From contig OY759263.1 in NCBI GenBank assembly GCA_963662155.1, positions 975,095-1,039,094 on the forward strand: a stretch of 64,000 bases of DNA. Reading direction: 5' to 3'. This document shows, one piece after another, positions 45,898-57,449 of the stretch. The stretch's first letter is position 1. The number at the start of each line of letters is the position of its first letter. Made by a program: the position numbers and the translations under genes. This DNA is from Lamellibrachia columna. Lineage: Eukaryota; Annelida; Polychaeta; Sabellida; Siboglinidae. The notes under the pieces are model-generated. The model saw only the letters and a list, made by a program, of their open reading frames with translations, was not told where the DNA came from and did not search any database.

Positions 45898-46340
45898 CTA
45901 GTATCTAACGACTACTTAGTATCTAACGACTACTTAGTATCCAAAGACTACTTAGTATCCAGCGATGACTATCCAACGATTACTTAGTTTCCAACAACTA
46001 CTTAGTATCCAACGACTACCTAGTGCCCAATGACTACTTAGTATCTAAATACGTCTTAGCTCACTTGTGCAAGTGTCTTACTTTGGTGAAATCGTTGGAC
46101 AAATAATTATTTTTGACCAGAAAATTTGAGAGATAAAAAATCAGTGGACAAATGGCAAAAGTGGGCTCTAGTGTGATAGTGTGATAACTAACTGTTCTGC
46201 CATTGACCACCATCGGCAGTATAATAACTAACTGCGCTGCCATTGACCACCGTCGGCAGTGTGATAACTAACTGTGCTGCCATTGACCACCGTCGGCAGT
46301 GTGATAACTAACTATGCTGCCATTGACCACCATCAGCAGT
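45898..46340. repeat. Two small minisatellites between exons 20 and 21
   Basis: About 8 diverged copies of a unit near 20 bp (cgactacttagtatctaa) lie at 45,898-46,045. After unique sequence come 4 copies of about 40 bp (gtgtgataactaactgtgct plus gccattgaccaccgtcggca) at about 46,175-46,340. Confidence 0.88.
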
Positions 46341-46436
46341 GTAATAAACAATACAAGTGTAATTTTAGCAGCATGTTAGATTGTTTGCACTATATGAACG
46401 CTGATATACATTACTATTTGTTGGTTTCCTCTTCAG

Positions 46437-46595
46437 AAGTCAGGCTTCAACATTGAGGGCGTGCGCTTCGAGTCTGGCCAACTCGGGCCGCGCGAACTTA
46501 AGATCAGTTGGCGCAACCTGACCGACTATGTGCGACTGGAGATGGTTGCTGGACCACCAGCCGCACTGCAACTCCTGGGCTGGGACACCCAACAG
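46437..46595 (+). CDS. SMCHD1: SMCHD1 exon 21 (ISWRNLTDYVRLEMVAGPPA)
   Basis: The acceptor is tttcctcttcag and the donor gtagga; 53 codons, phase 0 to 0. It encodes KSGFNIEGVRFESGQLGPRE and ISWRNLTDYVRLEMVAGPPA, matching human [46 protein letters not shown]. The exon is unusually GC-rich compared with flanking intron. Confidence 0.95.
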
Positions 46596-46679
46596 GTAGG
46601 AGGCGCCACTGTAGGAATGCATGGTGTATCACATTCCATCTAGGGGGCACTACCATAGAGTTCCATAATGCACCATAAT

Positions 46680-46905
46680 CCATTTAGGGAGAACCACTAT
46701 TTGACATACAGTGGACTATGTTTAATAGAATCACTTTGGGCCAGTAGTGTACAATATTTGATATACACTATTTGATATACAGTGAACTATGTTTAATAGA
46801 ATCACTTTGGACCAGTAGTGTACAATATTTGATATACACTACTTGATATACAGTGAACTTTAATAGATGTTTAATAGAATCACTTGAGGCGAGTAGTGTA
46901 CAATA
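46680..46905. repeat. About 75-bp diverged repeat, about 3 copies
   Basis: Blocks with tttgatatacagtgaactatg and tttaatagaatcactttgg, then ccagtagtgtacaatatt. The last block ends gagtagtgtacaat at the point where the retrotransposon copy 2 begins. That word also occurs in the exon-22 unit (cgtagtgtacaatggc). Confidence 0.8.
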
Positions 46906-49147
46906 ATAAAAAAGTGTTCAAGAAATAAGTAAGAAAATTACAGACCAGTGAGTGTAATGTCAGTGATTTCTAAATTATTAGAAAGGTTAATTAAATATGG
47001 TGGACTTCCTTGTTAGCATAAATTATTAAATCCATCTCAACATGGATTCCTAAAAGCGAGGTCATGCTTAACAAATATGTTATGTTTTTGGAAGAAATCA
47101 CTAAGTGGATAGACGAGGGATCGTCAGCAGATATTATCTACTTAAATTTTCAGAAAGCTTGACAAAGTGCCACATGAAAGATTACTACTTAAATTAAAAG
47201 CCCATGGTATCGGGGATGGCATAATTGACTGGACAGAACAATGGCTGACTGACAGAAGACAGCGTGTTGTAGTAGATGGAGAGGTTTCAAAGTAGAAATC
47301 AGTTTTGAGTGGGGTACCACAAGGATCAGTATTAGGACTTCTATTATTTTTAATATTTATCAATGACTTGAATGATAATATAACAAGTAATGTACTGAAA
47401 TTTGCAGATGACACAAAAGTGTTTAGAAAGGTTAATGCTGATGGTGATAAACAACATTTACAAAACGATCTAGACAATTTAGTTAAATGGTCTGAAAAAT
47501 GGCAGATGTTTTAAATGTAAATTATTATTATTATACCGAACTTATAAGGCACTCTTCTCATACATAAAAGCCTGCTCAAAAGCAAACAAAATGAATATAA
47601 TAATCATAGATAGTAAAAACAAAGCATAAAAACGATAACATGATAAAAAAATTAAATTTTATAGAAGACTGGATATAATAAGATGAATATGTATAAACTG
47701 TTTTAAAAATGTAATAAAAACAGAAAAAACTGACTAGAAAGAGTTAAGCGCCAAAATGAGCCAGGAACAAATGTGTTTTTAGCAGCTTCTTGAAAGTGTT
47801 CAGTGTTTTTGCTTCACGAATGTGAGCTGGTAACGCATTCCACAACTTAGCTGCTGAACACTGGAATTTTCTGTCGCCGTAAGTAACTGTTCTAGCCCTT
47901 GGAACTTCTAGTGTCACTGAATCCATGGATCATAGCGTTCTTCTTGCCTGTCCATGTAGGGCTTTATATGTGTTCATCAGGATTTTGAATTGCACACAAT
48001 AGTTAACAGGTAACCAGTGCAGGTTTCTCAACACTGGTGTGATGTGGCTGTAGCGTGATGTTCTGGTTACAACCCGTGCCGCAGTGTTCTGCACAGAGCA
48101 TTACAATAGTCTAGACGTGATGCTACAAGCCCGTTGACTAATGATTGAGTGGCATCGTTTGTGAGATAACGCGTAATGTGCCCAATGTTGCGGAGCTTAT
48201 AGTATCCAGACCTACAGACACTGTTCAAATGTTGCTCCATGTTCATGGCAGAGTCGAAGATAACACCCAGGTGTTTTACACTGTTCACTGATGTAATGTC
48301 AGTGTCGCCAACACGCACAGTAACATTTTCCATCTGCATGGCATCATGCTTGGATGTGAACAACACAACCTCAGTCTTTTCACTGTTCAGTTTTAGTATA
48401 TTTACGCGCATCCATCTTTCAATGCCTACTTACAGGACATGGGAACTTGGATATAAAGTATAATATGTTCCAGGTACTACTGTAAAATGAAAGGACTTAG
48501 GAATAACAATAAGTGCTGATATGAAAGTTTCAGAACAGTGTGGTATTGCAGCTTTAAAGGGTAATAAAATTCTTGGGTTGATTACGAGAAATATAACATA
48601 AAAGGAAAAAATTAATTATACCTCTGTATAAAGCAATAGGTAGACCTCGTTTAAAATACTGTATACAAGCTTGGAGACCATATCGTAAGAAGGATATAGA
48701 TACGCTTGAACGCATACAAAGGAGAGCAACTAAAATTATTCCAGAACTGAGAGACCTTAGTTAAGAAGAACGCCTGAAAGAATGTGGTTTAACAACTCTA
48801 GAGACAAGGAGGTTAAGAGGAGACCAGATTGAAGTTTTTAAGATATTGAATGGGTATGAAAATATTGATAGAACTATGTTTTTCTCACTCAAGAAAGATA
48901 GTAGAACTAGAGGACATAAGGTAAAATTAGTAAAGGATCAGTGTAGATTGGATATCAGGAAGTACTCGTTCTCACAGAGGACAATAAATGAATGGAACAA
49001 ATTATCTACCGATTGCTAGCAGCGTGAATATGTTTAAAAACAAGGTTGACACAAATCTAAGGATGGCACGTTACACGTAGATAAGTCAGTGGGTTCCTTG
49101 CCCACTCGTCGTCTGGGCCTTTGGCTTGGACGGCAAATCTTGTTAAA
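46906..49147 (+). mobile_element. CR1/Jockey-type non-LTR retrotransposon copy 2, broken and interrupted
   Basis: Frames on the + strand read NYRPVSVMSVISKLLERLIK, PSQHGFLKARSCLTNML, IYLNFQKA (a stop follows where family members have FDKVPH), WLTDRRQRVVVDGE, SGVPQGSVLG, FADDTKVF, then after the nested insert ADMKVSEQCGIAA, RRATKIIPELRDLS, RRLRGDQIEVFKILNGYE. The FADD catalytic box is present but stops and shifts break the frame. The 3' end (ggcaaatcttgttaaat) matches copy 1, and hairpin-forming agtgggttccttgcccact lies nearby. It is longer at its 5' side than copy 1. Confidence 0.9.
47522..48430 (-). mobile_element. Second non-LTR retrotransposon nested in copy 2, opposite strand
   Basis: The minus strand encodes LNSEKTEVVLF, VKHLGVIFDSAMNMEQHLNS, ITRYLTNDATQSLVNGLVAS, RLDYCNALC (48,411-48,067) and, after a frame break, ERKFQCSAAKLWNALPAHIR-like sequence (GDRKFQCSAAKLWNALPAHI, 47,926-47,744). 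This is the C-terminal part of a different RT lineage. Its 3' end is ataagttcggtataataat followed by an at-rich triplet tail at about 47,520-47,540. It separates KWSEKWQM from ADMKVSEQ of the host element, so it inserted later. Confidence 0.85.
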
Positions 49148-49167
49148 TGGCAACCTGTTCTAATGTT

Positions 49168-49597
49168 ATTATTTTATTTATATATTTATTGATAATTTCT
49201 GAGATTTTTTTATTGTAAATTGATGGTTTTTACTCAATGGCTTTAATTTAATTAATTAATTAAAATATATATTTATTTATAATTTATTTATGCATATATA
49301 TTATTTATATTTTTTTGTAAATTGATGGCTTTTAACTCAATGGTTTTAATTGTATTAATTGATTTATTTATATAAAATATTTGTTGATATATTTTTTTAT
49401 TTATTTTTATTGTAGTGATACGTTTTACGTAGGTATTTATTTATGTTTTATTTTGTTTATATATTGTTTTGACATGTATATTTTATCTTCGTTATATAAC
49501 TGTATATAAGAGTGGATGTGACTGATGGCCCATTGAAAATCACGCGATAAACGTGACATGGCCACCATCGTGAAATAAAGCTTTTGCTACTACTACA
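49168..49597 (+). mobile_element. 430-bp AT-rich insertion with 12-bp target duplication
   Basis: The insertion is flanked by identical tgttctaatgtt at 49,156-49,167 and 49,598-49,609. Its right end reads aataaagcttttgctactac, a polyadenylation signal followed by a short tac repeat, typical of the 3' end of non-LTR or SINE-type elements. The target is a copy of the exon-22-derived 41-bp unit, so the array predates the insertion. No protein is recognised. Confidence 0.8.
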
Positions 49598-50597
49598 TGT
49601 TCTAATGTTTCAGCCGGTCGTAGTATACAATGGCAACCTGTTTTAATATTTCAGCCGGTCGTAGTGTACAATGGCAACCTGTTCTGATGTTTCAGCCGGT
49701 CGTAGTGTACAATGGCAACCTGTTCTGATGTTTCAGCCGGTTGTAGTGTACAATGGAAACCTGTTCTGATGTTTCAGCCGGTCGTAGTGTACAATGGCAA
49801 CCTGTTCTGATGTTTCAGCCGGTCGTAGTGTACAATGGCAACCTGTTCTGATGTTTCAGCCGGTTGTAGTGTACAATGGCAACCTGTTCTGATGTTTCAG
49901 CCGGTCGTAGTGTACAATGGCAACCTGTTCTGATGTTTCAGCCGGTCGTAGTGTACAATGGCAACCTGTTTTAATATTTCAGCCGGTCGTAGTGTACAAT
50001 GGCAACCTGTTCTGATGTTTCAGCCGGTCGTAGTGTACAATGGCAACCTGTTCTGATGTTTCAGCCGGTTGTAGTGTACAATGGCAACCTGTTCTGATGT
50101 TTCAGCCGGTCGTAGTGTACAATGGCAACCTGTTCTGATGTTTCAGCCGGTCGTAGTGTACAATGGCAACCTGTTTTAATATTTCAGCCGGTCGTAGTGT
50201 ACAATGGCAACCTGTTCTGATGTTTCAGCCGGTCGTAGTGTACAATGGCAACCTGTTCTGATGTTTCAGCCGGTCGTAGTGTACAATGGCAACCTGTTTT
50301 AATATTTCAGCCGGTCGTAGTGTACAATGGCAACCTGTTCTGATGTTTCAGCCGGTCGTAGTGTACAATGGCAACCTGTTCTGATGTTTCAGCCGGTCGT
50401 AGTGTACAATGGCAACCTGTTCTGATGTTTCAGCCGGTTGTAGTGTACAATGGCAACCTGTTCTGATGTTTCAGCCGGTCGTAGTGTACAATGGCAACCT
50501 GTTCTGATGTTTCAGCCTGTCGTAGTGTACAATGGCAACCTGTTCTGATGTTTCAGCCGGTAGTAGTGTACAATGGCAACCTGTTCTGATGTTTCAG
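49598..50597. repeat. 41-bp minisatellite carrying the exon 22 acceptor, 24 decoy copies
   Basis: Unit ccggtcgtagtgtacaatgg plus caacctgttctgatgtttcag: the first 29 bases of exon 22 (PVVVYNGNL) then the acceptor region. The first copy starts at 49,614 and the real exon at 50,598; the distance, 984, is exactly 24 x 41, so no net indel has occurred. Some copies read ttttaatatttcag or ggttgtag, and these variants recur in a pattern. Use of a decoy gives ten codons and then tga. Confidence 0.97.
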
Positions 50598-50723
50598 CCG
50601 GTCGTAGTGTACAATGGCAACCTGTTACTGCAGCCACTGCTGGTTCAGTTGGTTGACGAGGTTGGCAACCCAACGGCTGAGGCAAATGTGCGCGTCCAGC
50701 TGACTCGAGACCCGGGCGTCAAG
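50598..50723 (+). CDS. SMCHD1: SMCHD1 exon 22 (PVVVYNGNLLLQPLLVQL)
   Basis: The acceptor is tctgatgtttcag and the donor gtcagg; 42 codons, phase 0 to 0. It encodes PVVVYNGNLLLQPLLVQLVD and GNPTAEANVRVQLT, matching human [35 protein letters not shown]. The 41 bases before it and the first 29 exon bases are the same as in most of 24 upstream copies. The true exon is recognisable only because it continues ttactgcagcc and reaches a donor. Confidence 0.93.
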
Positions 50724-51060
50724 GTCAGGCTACCACTTAGCTGGAGAAAATAAGGCTTTTGTCATCGTGTAGACACTTTTATCTACTAATTTTTGCATCC
50801 TTTGTTTTGATAGTGATCCCAGTTTCCCCTGAAAGGCTAAAACTGAAGGCTGAGTAGATATGTTCCCATTTCCCATCTGCTTAGTATATGTCCCAGGGAG
50901 AGTCACTGATACATCATGTGTCGTAACATTCTTTCCTTGCCTTCCCTGTTGGGTGAACAGGGGAATGTGTCCTACAAGTCACCTGATTCTTCCCAAGTTC
51001 TTCCTGCAAGGATCAATAACTTGATCCTCCCATCTGACCGCACTGGAACCTTTCTTATTT
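50724..51060 (+). other. Unique intron after exon 22
   Basis: Non-repetitive intron sequence leading into the 28-bp array. The long + frame across the array begins here but has no similarity I recognise. Confidence 0.6.
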
Positions 51061-51063
51061 CTC

Positions 51064-52005
51064 TCACGTCCCTGTCTCCCTGGTACAGCTCACACTTCCC
51101 TGTCTCCCTGGTACAGCTCACACTTCCCTGCCTCCCTGGTACAGCTCACACTTCCCTGTCTCCCTGGTACGGCTCACACTTCCCTGTCTCCCTGGTACGG
51201 CTCACACTTCCCTGCCTCCCTGGTACAGCTCACACTTCACTGTCTCCCTGGTACAGCTCACACTTCCCTGTCTCCCTGGTACAGCTCACACTTCCCTGTC
51301 TCCCTGGTACAGCTCACACTTCCCTGTCTACCTGGTACAGCTCACACTTCCCTGCCTCCCTGGTACAGCTCACACTTCTCTGTCTCCCTGGTACAGCTCA
51401 TACTTCCCTGCCTCCCTGGTACAGCTCACACTTCCCTGCCTCCCTGGTACAGCTCACACTTCCCTGCCTCCCTGGTACAGCTCACACTTCCCTGCCTCCC
51501 TGGTACAGCTCACACTTCCCTGTCTCCCTGGTACAGCTCACACTTCCCTGTCTACCTGGTACAGCTCACACTTCCCTGCCTCCCTGGTACAGCTCACACT
51601 TCTCTGTCTCCCTGGTACAGCTCATACTTCCCTGCCTCCCTGGTACAGCTCACACTTCCCTGCCTCCCTGGTACAGCTCACACTTCCCTGCCTCCCTGGT
51701 ACAGCTCACACTTCCCTGTCTCCCTGGTACAGCTCACACTTCCCTGCCTCCCTGGTACAGCTCACACTTCCCTGCCTCCCTGGTACAGCTCACACTTCCC
51801 TGCCTCCCTGGTACAGCTCACACTTCCCTGTCTCCCTGGTACAGCTCACACTTCCCTGCCTCCCTGGTACAGCTCACACTTCCCTGCCTCCCTGGTACAG
51901 CTCACACTTCCCTGCCTCCCTGGTACAGCTCACACTTCTCTGTCTCCCTGGTACAGCTCACACTTCCCTGTCTCCCTGGTACAGCTCACACTTCCCTGCC
52001 TCCCT
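51064..52005. repeat. 28-bp minisatellite, about 34 copies
   Basis: Unit tccctggtacagctcacact plus tccctgcc, with variants tccctgtc, ttctctgtc and tacctgg. Each unit contains pyrimidine-rich sequence and a cag. The 377-codon + frame has a 28-residue period because the unit has no stop in any + frame. Confidence 0.95.
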
Positions 52006-52071
52006 GCTGTTGCTACCATGCCTGTCAACATAACTTCACATTTAGATAAATAACTGCCCTGTGGTTTACAG

Positions 52072-52151
52072 CTTGTTCCGTCGCCAGTGCCAACCAAAAC
52101 AGACCAGAATGGTCTCGCCAGTTTCGGCATTCCTGCCATCTCCGGCAAGAA
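52072..52151 (+). CDS. SMCHD1: SMCHD1 exon 23 (KTDQNGLASFG)
   Basis: The acceptor is tgtggtttacag and the donor gtaagt; it starts in phase 0 and leaves after two bases. It encodes LVPSPVPTKTDQNGLASFGI then PAISGK, matching the human [23 protein letters not shown] region. It lies between the 28-bp CCCTGGTACAGCT array and the 3-kb CAGACA array. Confidence 0.9.
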
Positions 52152-52261
52152 GTAAGTCACTGTTCCTGTCTGATCACTCTAGAATCACTAGCTAGAATCA
52201 GCTCGTTTTATTTCACACTCAATGTAGTCCATATACATACAAAGACTAACGCTGCAGACAA

Positions 52262-55200
52262 TACACTAGACAGACAATATGATAGTCAGACAATACAACA
52301 GACACACAAACCAATAGCCAGACAATACAATAGATAGGCAATACAATTGACAAACAAGACAATGTACATACACAATAATAGACAGACAATATGATAGAAA
52401 GACAATACAATTGTCACATAAACCAATATACAGACAATACAATTGACAGACAAGACAGTAGACATACACAACAATATACATACAAGACAATAGACAGGCA
52501 ACACAAGAGACAGACAAGACAATAGACAGGCAACACAAGAGACAGACAAGACAGTAGACATACACAACAATAGACAGACAATGCAATAGACAGACAACAC
52601 AAAAGACAGGTAAGACAATAGACATACACAACAATAGACAGACAAGGCAATAGACAGACAACACAAGAGACAGACAAGACAATAGACAGGCAACACAAGA
52701 GACAGACAAGACAGTAGACATACACAACAATAGACAGACAATGCAATAGACAGACAACACAAAAGACAGACAAGACAATAGACATACACAACAATAGACA
52801 GACAAGGCAATAGACAGACAACACAAGAGACAGACAAGACAATAGACAGGCAACACAAGAGACAGACAAGACAGTAGACATACACAACAATAGACAGACA
52901 AGGCAATAGACAGGCAACACAAGAGACAGACAAGACAATAGACAGGCAACACAAGAGACAGACAAGACAGTAGACATACACAACAATAGACAGACAATGC
53001 AATAGACAGGCAACACAAGAGACAGACAAGACAATAGACAGGCAACACAAGAGACAGACAAGACAGTAGACATACACAACAATAGACAGACAATGCAATA
53101 CACAGACAACACAAAAGACAGACAAGACAATAGACAGGCAACACAAGAGACAGACAAGACAGTAGACATACACAACAATAGACAGACAAGGCAATAGACA
53201 GGCAACACAAGAGACAGACAAGACAATAGACAGACAAGACAGTAGACATACACAACAATAGACAGACAATGCAATAGACAGGCAACACAAGAGACAGACA
53301 AGACAATAGACAGGCAACACAAGAGACAGACATGACAGTAGACATACACAACAATAGACAGACAATGCAATAGACAGACAACACAAAAGACAGACAAGAC
53401 AATAGACAGGCAACACAAGAGACAGACAAGACAGTAGACATACACAACAATAGACAGACAATGCAATAGACAGACAACACAAAAGACAGACAAGACAATA
53501 GACAGGCAACACAAGAGACACACAAGACAGTAGACATACACAACAATAGACAGACAAGGCAATAGACAGGCAACACAAGAGACAGACAAGACAATAGACA
53601 GGCAACACAAGAGACAGACAAGACAGTAGACATACACAACAATAGACAGACAAGGCAATAGACAGGCAACACAAGAGACAGACAAGACAATAGACAGGCA
53701 ACACAAGAGACAGACAACACAGTAGACATACACAACAATAGACAGACAATGCAATAGACAGACAAGACAGTAGACATACACAACAATAGACAGACAATGC
53801 AATAGACAGACAACACAAAAGACAGACAAGACAATAGACAGACAACACAAGAGACAGACAAGACAGTAGACATACACAACAATAGACAGACAATGCAATA
53901 GACAGGCAACACAAGAGACAGACAAGACAATAGACAGGCAACACAAGAGACAGACAAGACAGTAGACATACACAACAATAGACAGACAAGGCAATAGACA
54001 GGCAACACAAGAGACAGACAAGACAATAGACAGGCAACACAAGAGACAGACAAGACAGTAGACATACACAACAATAGACAGACAATGCAATAGACAGACA
54101 ACACAAAAGACAGACAAGACAATAGACATACACAACAATAGACAGACAAGGCAATAGACAGACAACACAAGAGACAGACAAGACAATAGACAGGCAACAC
54201 AAGAGACAGACAAGACAGTAGACATACACAACAATAGACAGACAATGCAATAGACAGACAACACAAAAGACATACACAACAATAGACAGACAAGGCAATA
54301 GACAGGCAACACAAGAGACAGACAAGACAATAGACAGAAAACACAAGAGACAGACAAGGCAATAGACAGGCAACACAAGAGACAGACAAGACAGTAGACA
54401 TACACAACAATAGACAGACAAGGCAATAGACAGACAACACAAGAGACAGACAAGACAATAGACAGGCAACACAAGAGACAGACAAGACAGTAGACATACA
54501 CAACAATAGACAGACAATGCAATAGACAGACAACACAAAAGACATACACAACAATAGACAGACAAGGCAATAGACAGGCAACACAAGAGACAGACAAGAC
54601 AATAGACAGGCAACACAAGAGACAGACAAGACAGTAGACATACACAACAATAGACAGACAATGCAATAGACAGGCAACACAAGAGACAGACAAGACAATA
54701 GACAGAAAACACAAGAGACAGACAAGACAGTAGACATACACAACAATAGACAGACAAGGCAATAGACAGACAAGACAATAGACAGGCAACACAAGAGACA
54801 GACAAGACAGTAGACAGACAATGCAATAGACAGACAACACAAAAGACATACACAACAATAGACAGACAAGGCAATAGACAGGCAACACAAGAGACAGACA
54901 AGACAATAGACAGAAAACACAAGAGACAGACAAGACAGTAGACATACACAACAATAGACAGACAAGGCAATAGACAGACAACACAAGAGACAGGCAACAC
55001 AAGAGACAGACAAGACAGTAGACATACACAACAATAGACAGACAATGCAATAGACAGGCAACACAAGAGACAGACAAGACAATAGACAGAAAACACAAGA
55101 GACAGACAAGGCAATAGACAGGCAACACAAGAGACAGACAAGACAATAGACAGACAAAACAAGAGACAGACAAGACAGTAGACATACACAACAATATACA

Positions 55201-55262
55201 GACAGTACAATATACTGATAATACAATAGACAGACAATACAATATACGCACACTACAATAGG
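52262..55262. repeat. 3-kb GACA-rich array with higher-order units
   Basis: Built from short words (gacagacaagacaatag, gacaggcaacacaagagac, acatacacaacaatagacag) arranged in larger blocks near 100 bp that recur with small changes. The strand is strongly asymmetric (almost no t). The minus strand is open in all three frames for 959-995 codons rich in Cys, Leu, Val and Ser, which is composition and not coding. Confidence 0.95.
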
Positions 55263-55594
55263 CAGACAAGAAAAAATACACTTCAGACAACACGCTCAGT
55301 TCATTACCGAGCCATGTAGTAATTATTGTATCTCGGTTAACATGATCAATCTTTTATGTAGTTCGCATATATAGACTTTACCCAGCGGTGTCTGTTTCTA
55401 GACTCGATATCACTATTTAACAGAGAATAAACTAATTTGTCTGATAATTCTAATATAGACATACATTTCTATGAGAGAATATGGATGATAGTTTGACTAT
55501 TTGGTATTCTCCTCTGTATAAGAATACATCAGACTGTCCATGGAGCCTGACGTGTCTATAATGAATGTCAGTCAAGATGTAGGAGAATATTACA
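55263..55594 (+). other. Unique intron before exon 24
   Basis: AT-rich non-repetitive stretch. No exon or element seen. Confidence 0.6.
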
Positions 55595-55885
55595 AATCTG
55601 CCCTTGTGCCACCATTGGTGTCATAACTGTCACCTGATGTCAGTGTGTCACCCAGTGGTGTCATGACTGTCGTCCAGTGTTGTGTTACCCAGTGGTGTCA
55701 TAATTGTCACATGATGTCATTGTGTCACCATTGATGTCATAACTGTCATCCAATGTCATTGTGTCACTCAGTAGTGTCAACTGTCTCCCGATGTTGTGTC
55801 ACCCATTGGTGTCATAACTGTCACCCGATGTCATTGTGTCACTCAGTGGTGTTATGATGGTCACTCGATGTCATTGTGTTACCAG
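55595..55885. repeat. About 40-bp diverged array carrying the exon 24 acceptor, about 7 copies
   Basis: Unit gtggtgtcataactgtcacc plus cgatgtcattgtgtcacccag. The last copy reads gatgtcattgtgttaccag and is the exon 24 acceptor. Copies are more diverged than in other arrays, which suggests an older series. Confidence 0.85.
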
Positions 55886-56043
55886 GGGCATCTATGAGAT
55901 CCAGGCAAAGGCGTTCATTGGTCGGACCACCCTGCAAGGACCCAAGCTGCTCATCAGCATCCAGGCGGACTTCCTCAAGCCCGTCAGTTTGACTGTTGAA
56001 TACGACAAGAACGTAGTGTACAAGGCCGGGGAACCACTGCCGA
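55886..56043 (+). CDS. SMCHD1: SMCHD1 exon 24 (YEIQAKAFIG...LTVEYDK)
   Basis: The acceptor is cattgtgttaccag and the donor gtaagt; one base completes Lys and one base is left. It encodes GIYEIQAKAFIGRTTLQGPK and LKPVSLTVEYDKNVVYKAGE, matching human GEHTLQVKAIYNKSIIEGP...PVRLNVKYDKDASFLAGG. Both edges seed repeats: the upstream array copies its acceptor region, and the end of the exon (aagaacgtagtgtacaaggc) recurs three times in the next 110 bases. Confidence 0.94.
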
Positions 56044-56150
56044 GTAAGTACAAGAACCTAGTGTACAAGGTTGGATGAGTACAAGAATGTTGTGTACAAG
56101 GCCCGGGAGACATTGCTGTGTGCGTACAAGAACCTAGTGTACAAGGCTGG
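56044..56150. repeat. Three diverged copies of the exon 24 end
   Basis: Exon 24 has acaagaacgtagtgtacaag then gccggggaacc. After the donor come acaagaacctagtgtacaag, acaagaatgttgtgtacaag (then gcccgggagaca) and again acaagaacctagtgtacaag. These are exon-derived tandem copies, shorter in number than elsewhere. Confidence 0.88.
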
Positions 56151-56266
56151 GTTCAGAAACTCAAGACAAATAAAATATATCTTACATCGTCTTACAACAA
56201 ACTTGTTGATCTTGCACATGGCAAAGTTGATGTGTCCTCACACAATTCCCCACCTGGATTGCCAGT

Positions 56267-57449
56267 AAACTCTTATCCTGTAGACTTCAGTGTGAGGGTG
56301 ATCTTGTGCTTGTAGACCTCAGTGTGAGGGTGATCTTGTGCTTGTAGACCTCAGTGTGAGGGTGATCTTGTGCTTGTAGACCTCAGTGTGAGGGTGATCT
56401 TGTGCTTGTAGACCTCAGTGTGAGGGTGATCTTGTGCTTGTAGACTTCAGTGTGAGGGTGATCTTGTGCTTGTAGACCTCAGTGTGAGGGTGATTTTGTG
56501 CTTGTAGACCTCAGTGTGAGGGTGATCTTGTGCTTTTAGACTTCAGTGTGAGGGTGATCTTGTCATGTATACTTCAGTGTGAGGGTGATCTTGTCCTGTA
56601 GACTTCAGTGTGAAGGTGATCTTGTCCTGTAGACTTCAGTGTGAGGGTGATCTTGTTCTGTAGAATTCAGTGTGAGGGTGATCTTGTTCAGTAGAATTCA
56701 GTGTGAGGGTGATATGATACTGGAGACTTCAGTGTGAGGGTAATCTTGTTCTGTAGACTTCAGTGTGAGGGTGATCTTGTTCTGTAGACTTCAGTGTGAG
56801 GGTGATCTTGTGTGCTTGTAGACCTCAGTGTGAGGGTGATCTTGTGCTTGTAGACTTCAGTGTGAGGGTGATCTTGTGCTTGTAGACCTCAGTGTGAGGG
56901 TGATTTTGTGCTTGTAGACCTCAGTGTGAGGGTGATCTTGTGCTTGTAGACTTCAGTGTGAGGGTGATCTTGTCATGTATACTTCAGTGTGAGGGTGATC
57001 TTGTCCTGTAGATTTCAGTGTGAAGGTGATCTTGTCCTGTAGACTTCAGTGTGAGGGTGATCTTGTTCTGTAGACTTCAGTGTGAGGGTGATCTTGTGCT
57101 TGTAGACTTCAGTGTGAGGGTGATCTTGTGCTTGTAGACCTCAGTGTGAGGGTGATTTTGTGCTTGTAGACCTCAGTGTGAGGGTGATCTTGTGCTTGTA
57201 GACTTCAGTGTGAGGGTGATCTTGTCATGTATACTTCAGTGTGAGGGTGATCTTGTCCTGTAGACTTCAGTGTGAAGGTGATCTTGTCCTGTAGACTTCA
57301 GTGTGAGGGTGATCTTGTTCTGTAGAATTCAGTGTGAGGGTGATCTTGTTCAGTAGAATTCAGTGTGAGGGTGATATGATACTGGAGACTTCAGTGTGAG
57401 GGTGATCCTTTCCTGTAGACTTCAGTGTGAGGGTGATCTTGTTCTGTAG
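56267..57449. repeat. 31-32-bp minisatellite carrying the exon 25 acceptor, about 37 copies
   Basis: Unit acttcagtgtgagggtgatc plus ttgttctgtag (or ttgtgcttgtag). The end is the acceptor and the start is the first codons of exon 25. The leftmost copy is preceded by aactcttatcctgtagactt, which looks like the ancestral junction. A block of about 240 bp of mixed variants recurs with the same order (56,480-56,720, 56,900-57,100 and 57,150-57,390), showing higher-order duplication. Confidence 0.95.

Noticed and set aside
50916..52049. 377-codon plus-strand frame leading toward exon 23
   Set aside because: Most of it is the 28-bp array; it does not share frame or splice phase with exon 23, whose acceptor at 52,071 fits the conserved protein.
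52266..55293. Three overlapping minus-strand open frames of 959-995 codons (Cys/Leu/Val/Ser-rich, membrane-like)
   Set aside because: They all lie in one short-period array lacking stop codons by composition; three frames open at once and no family similarity.
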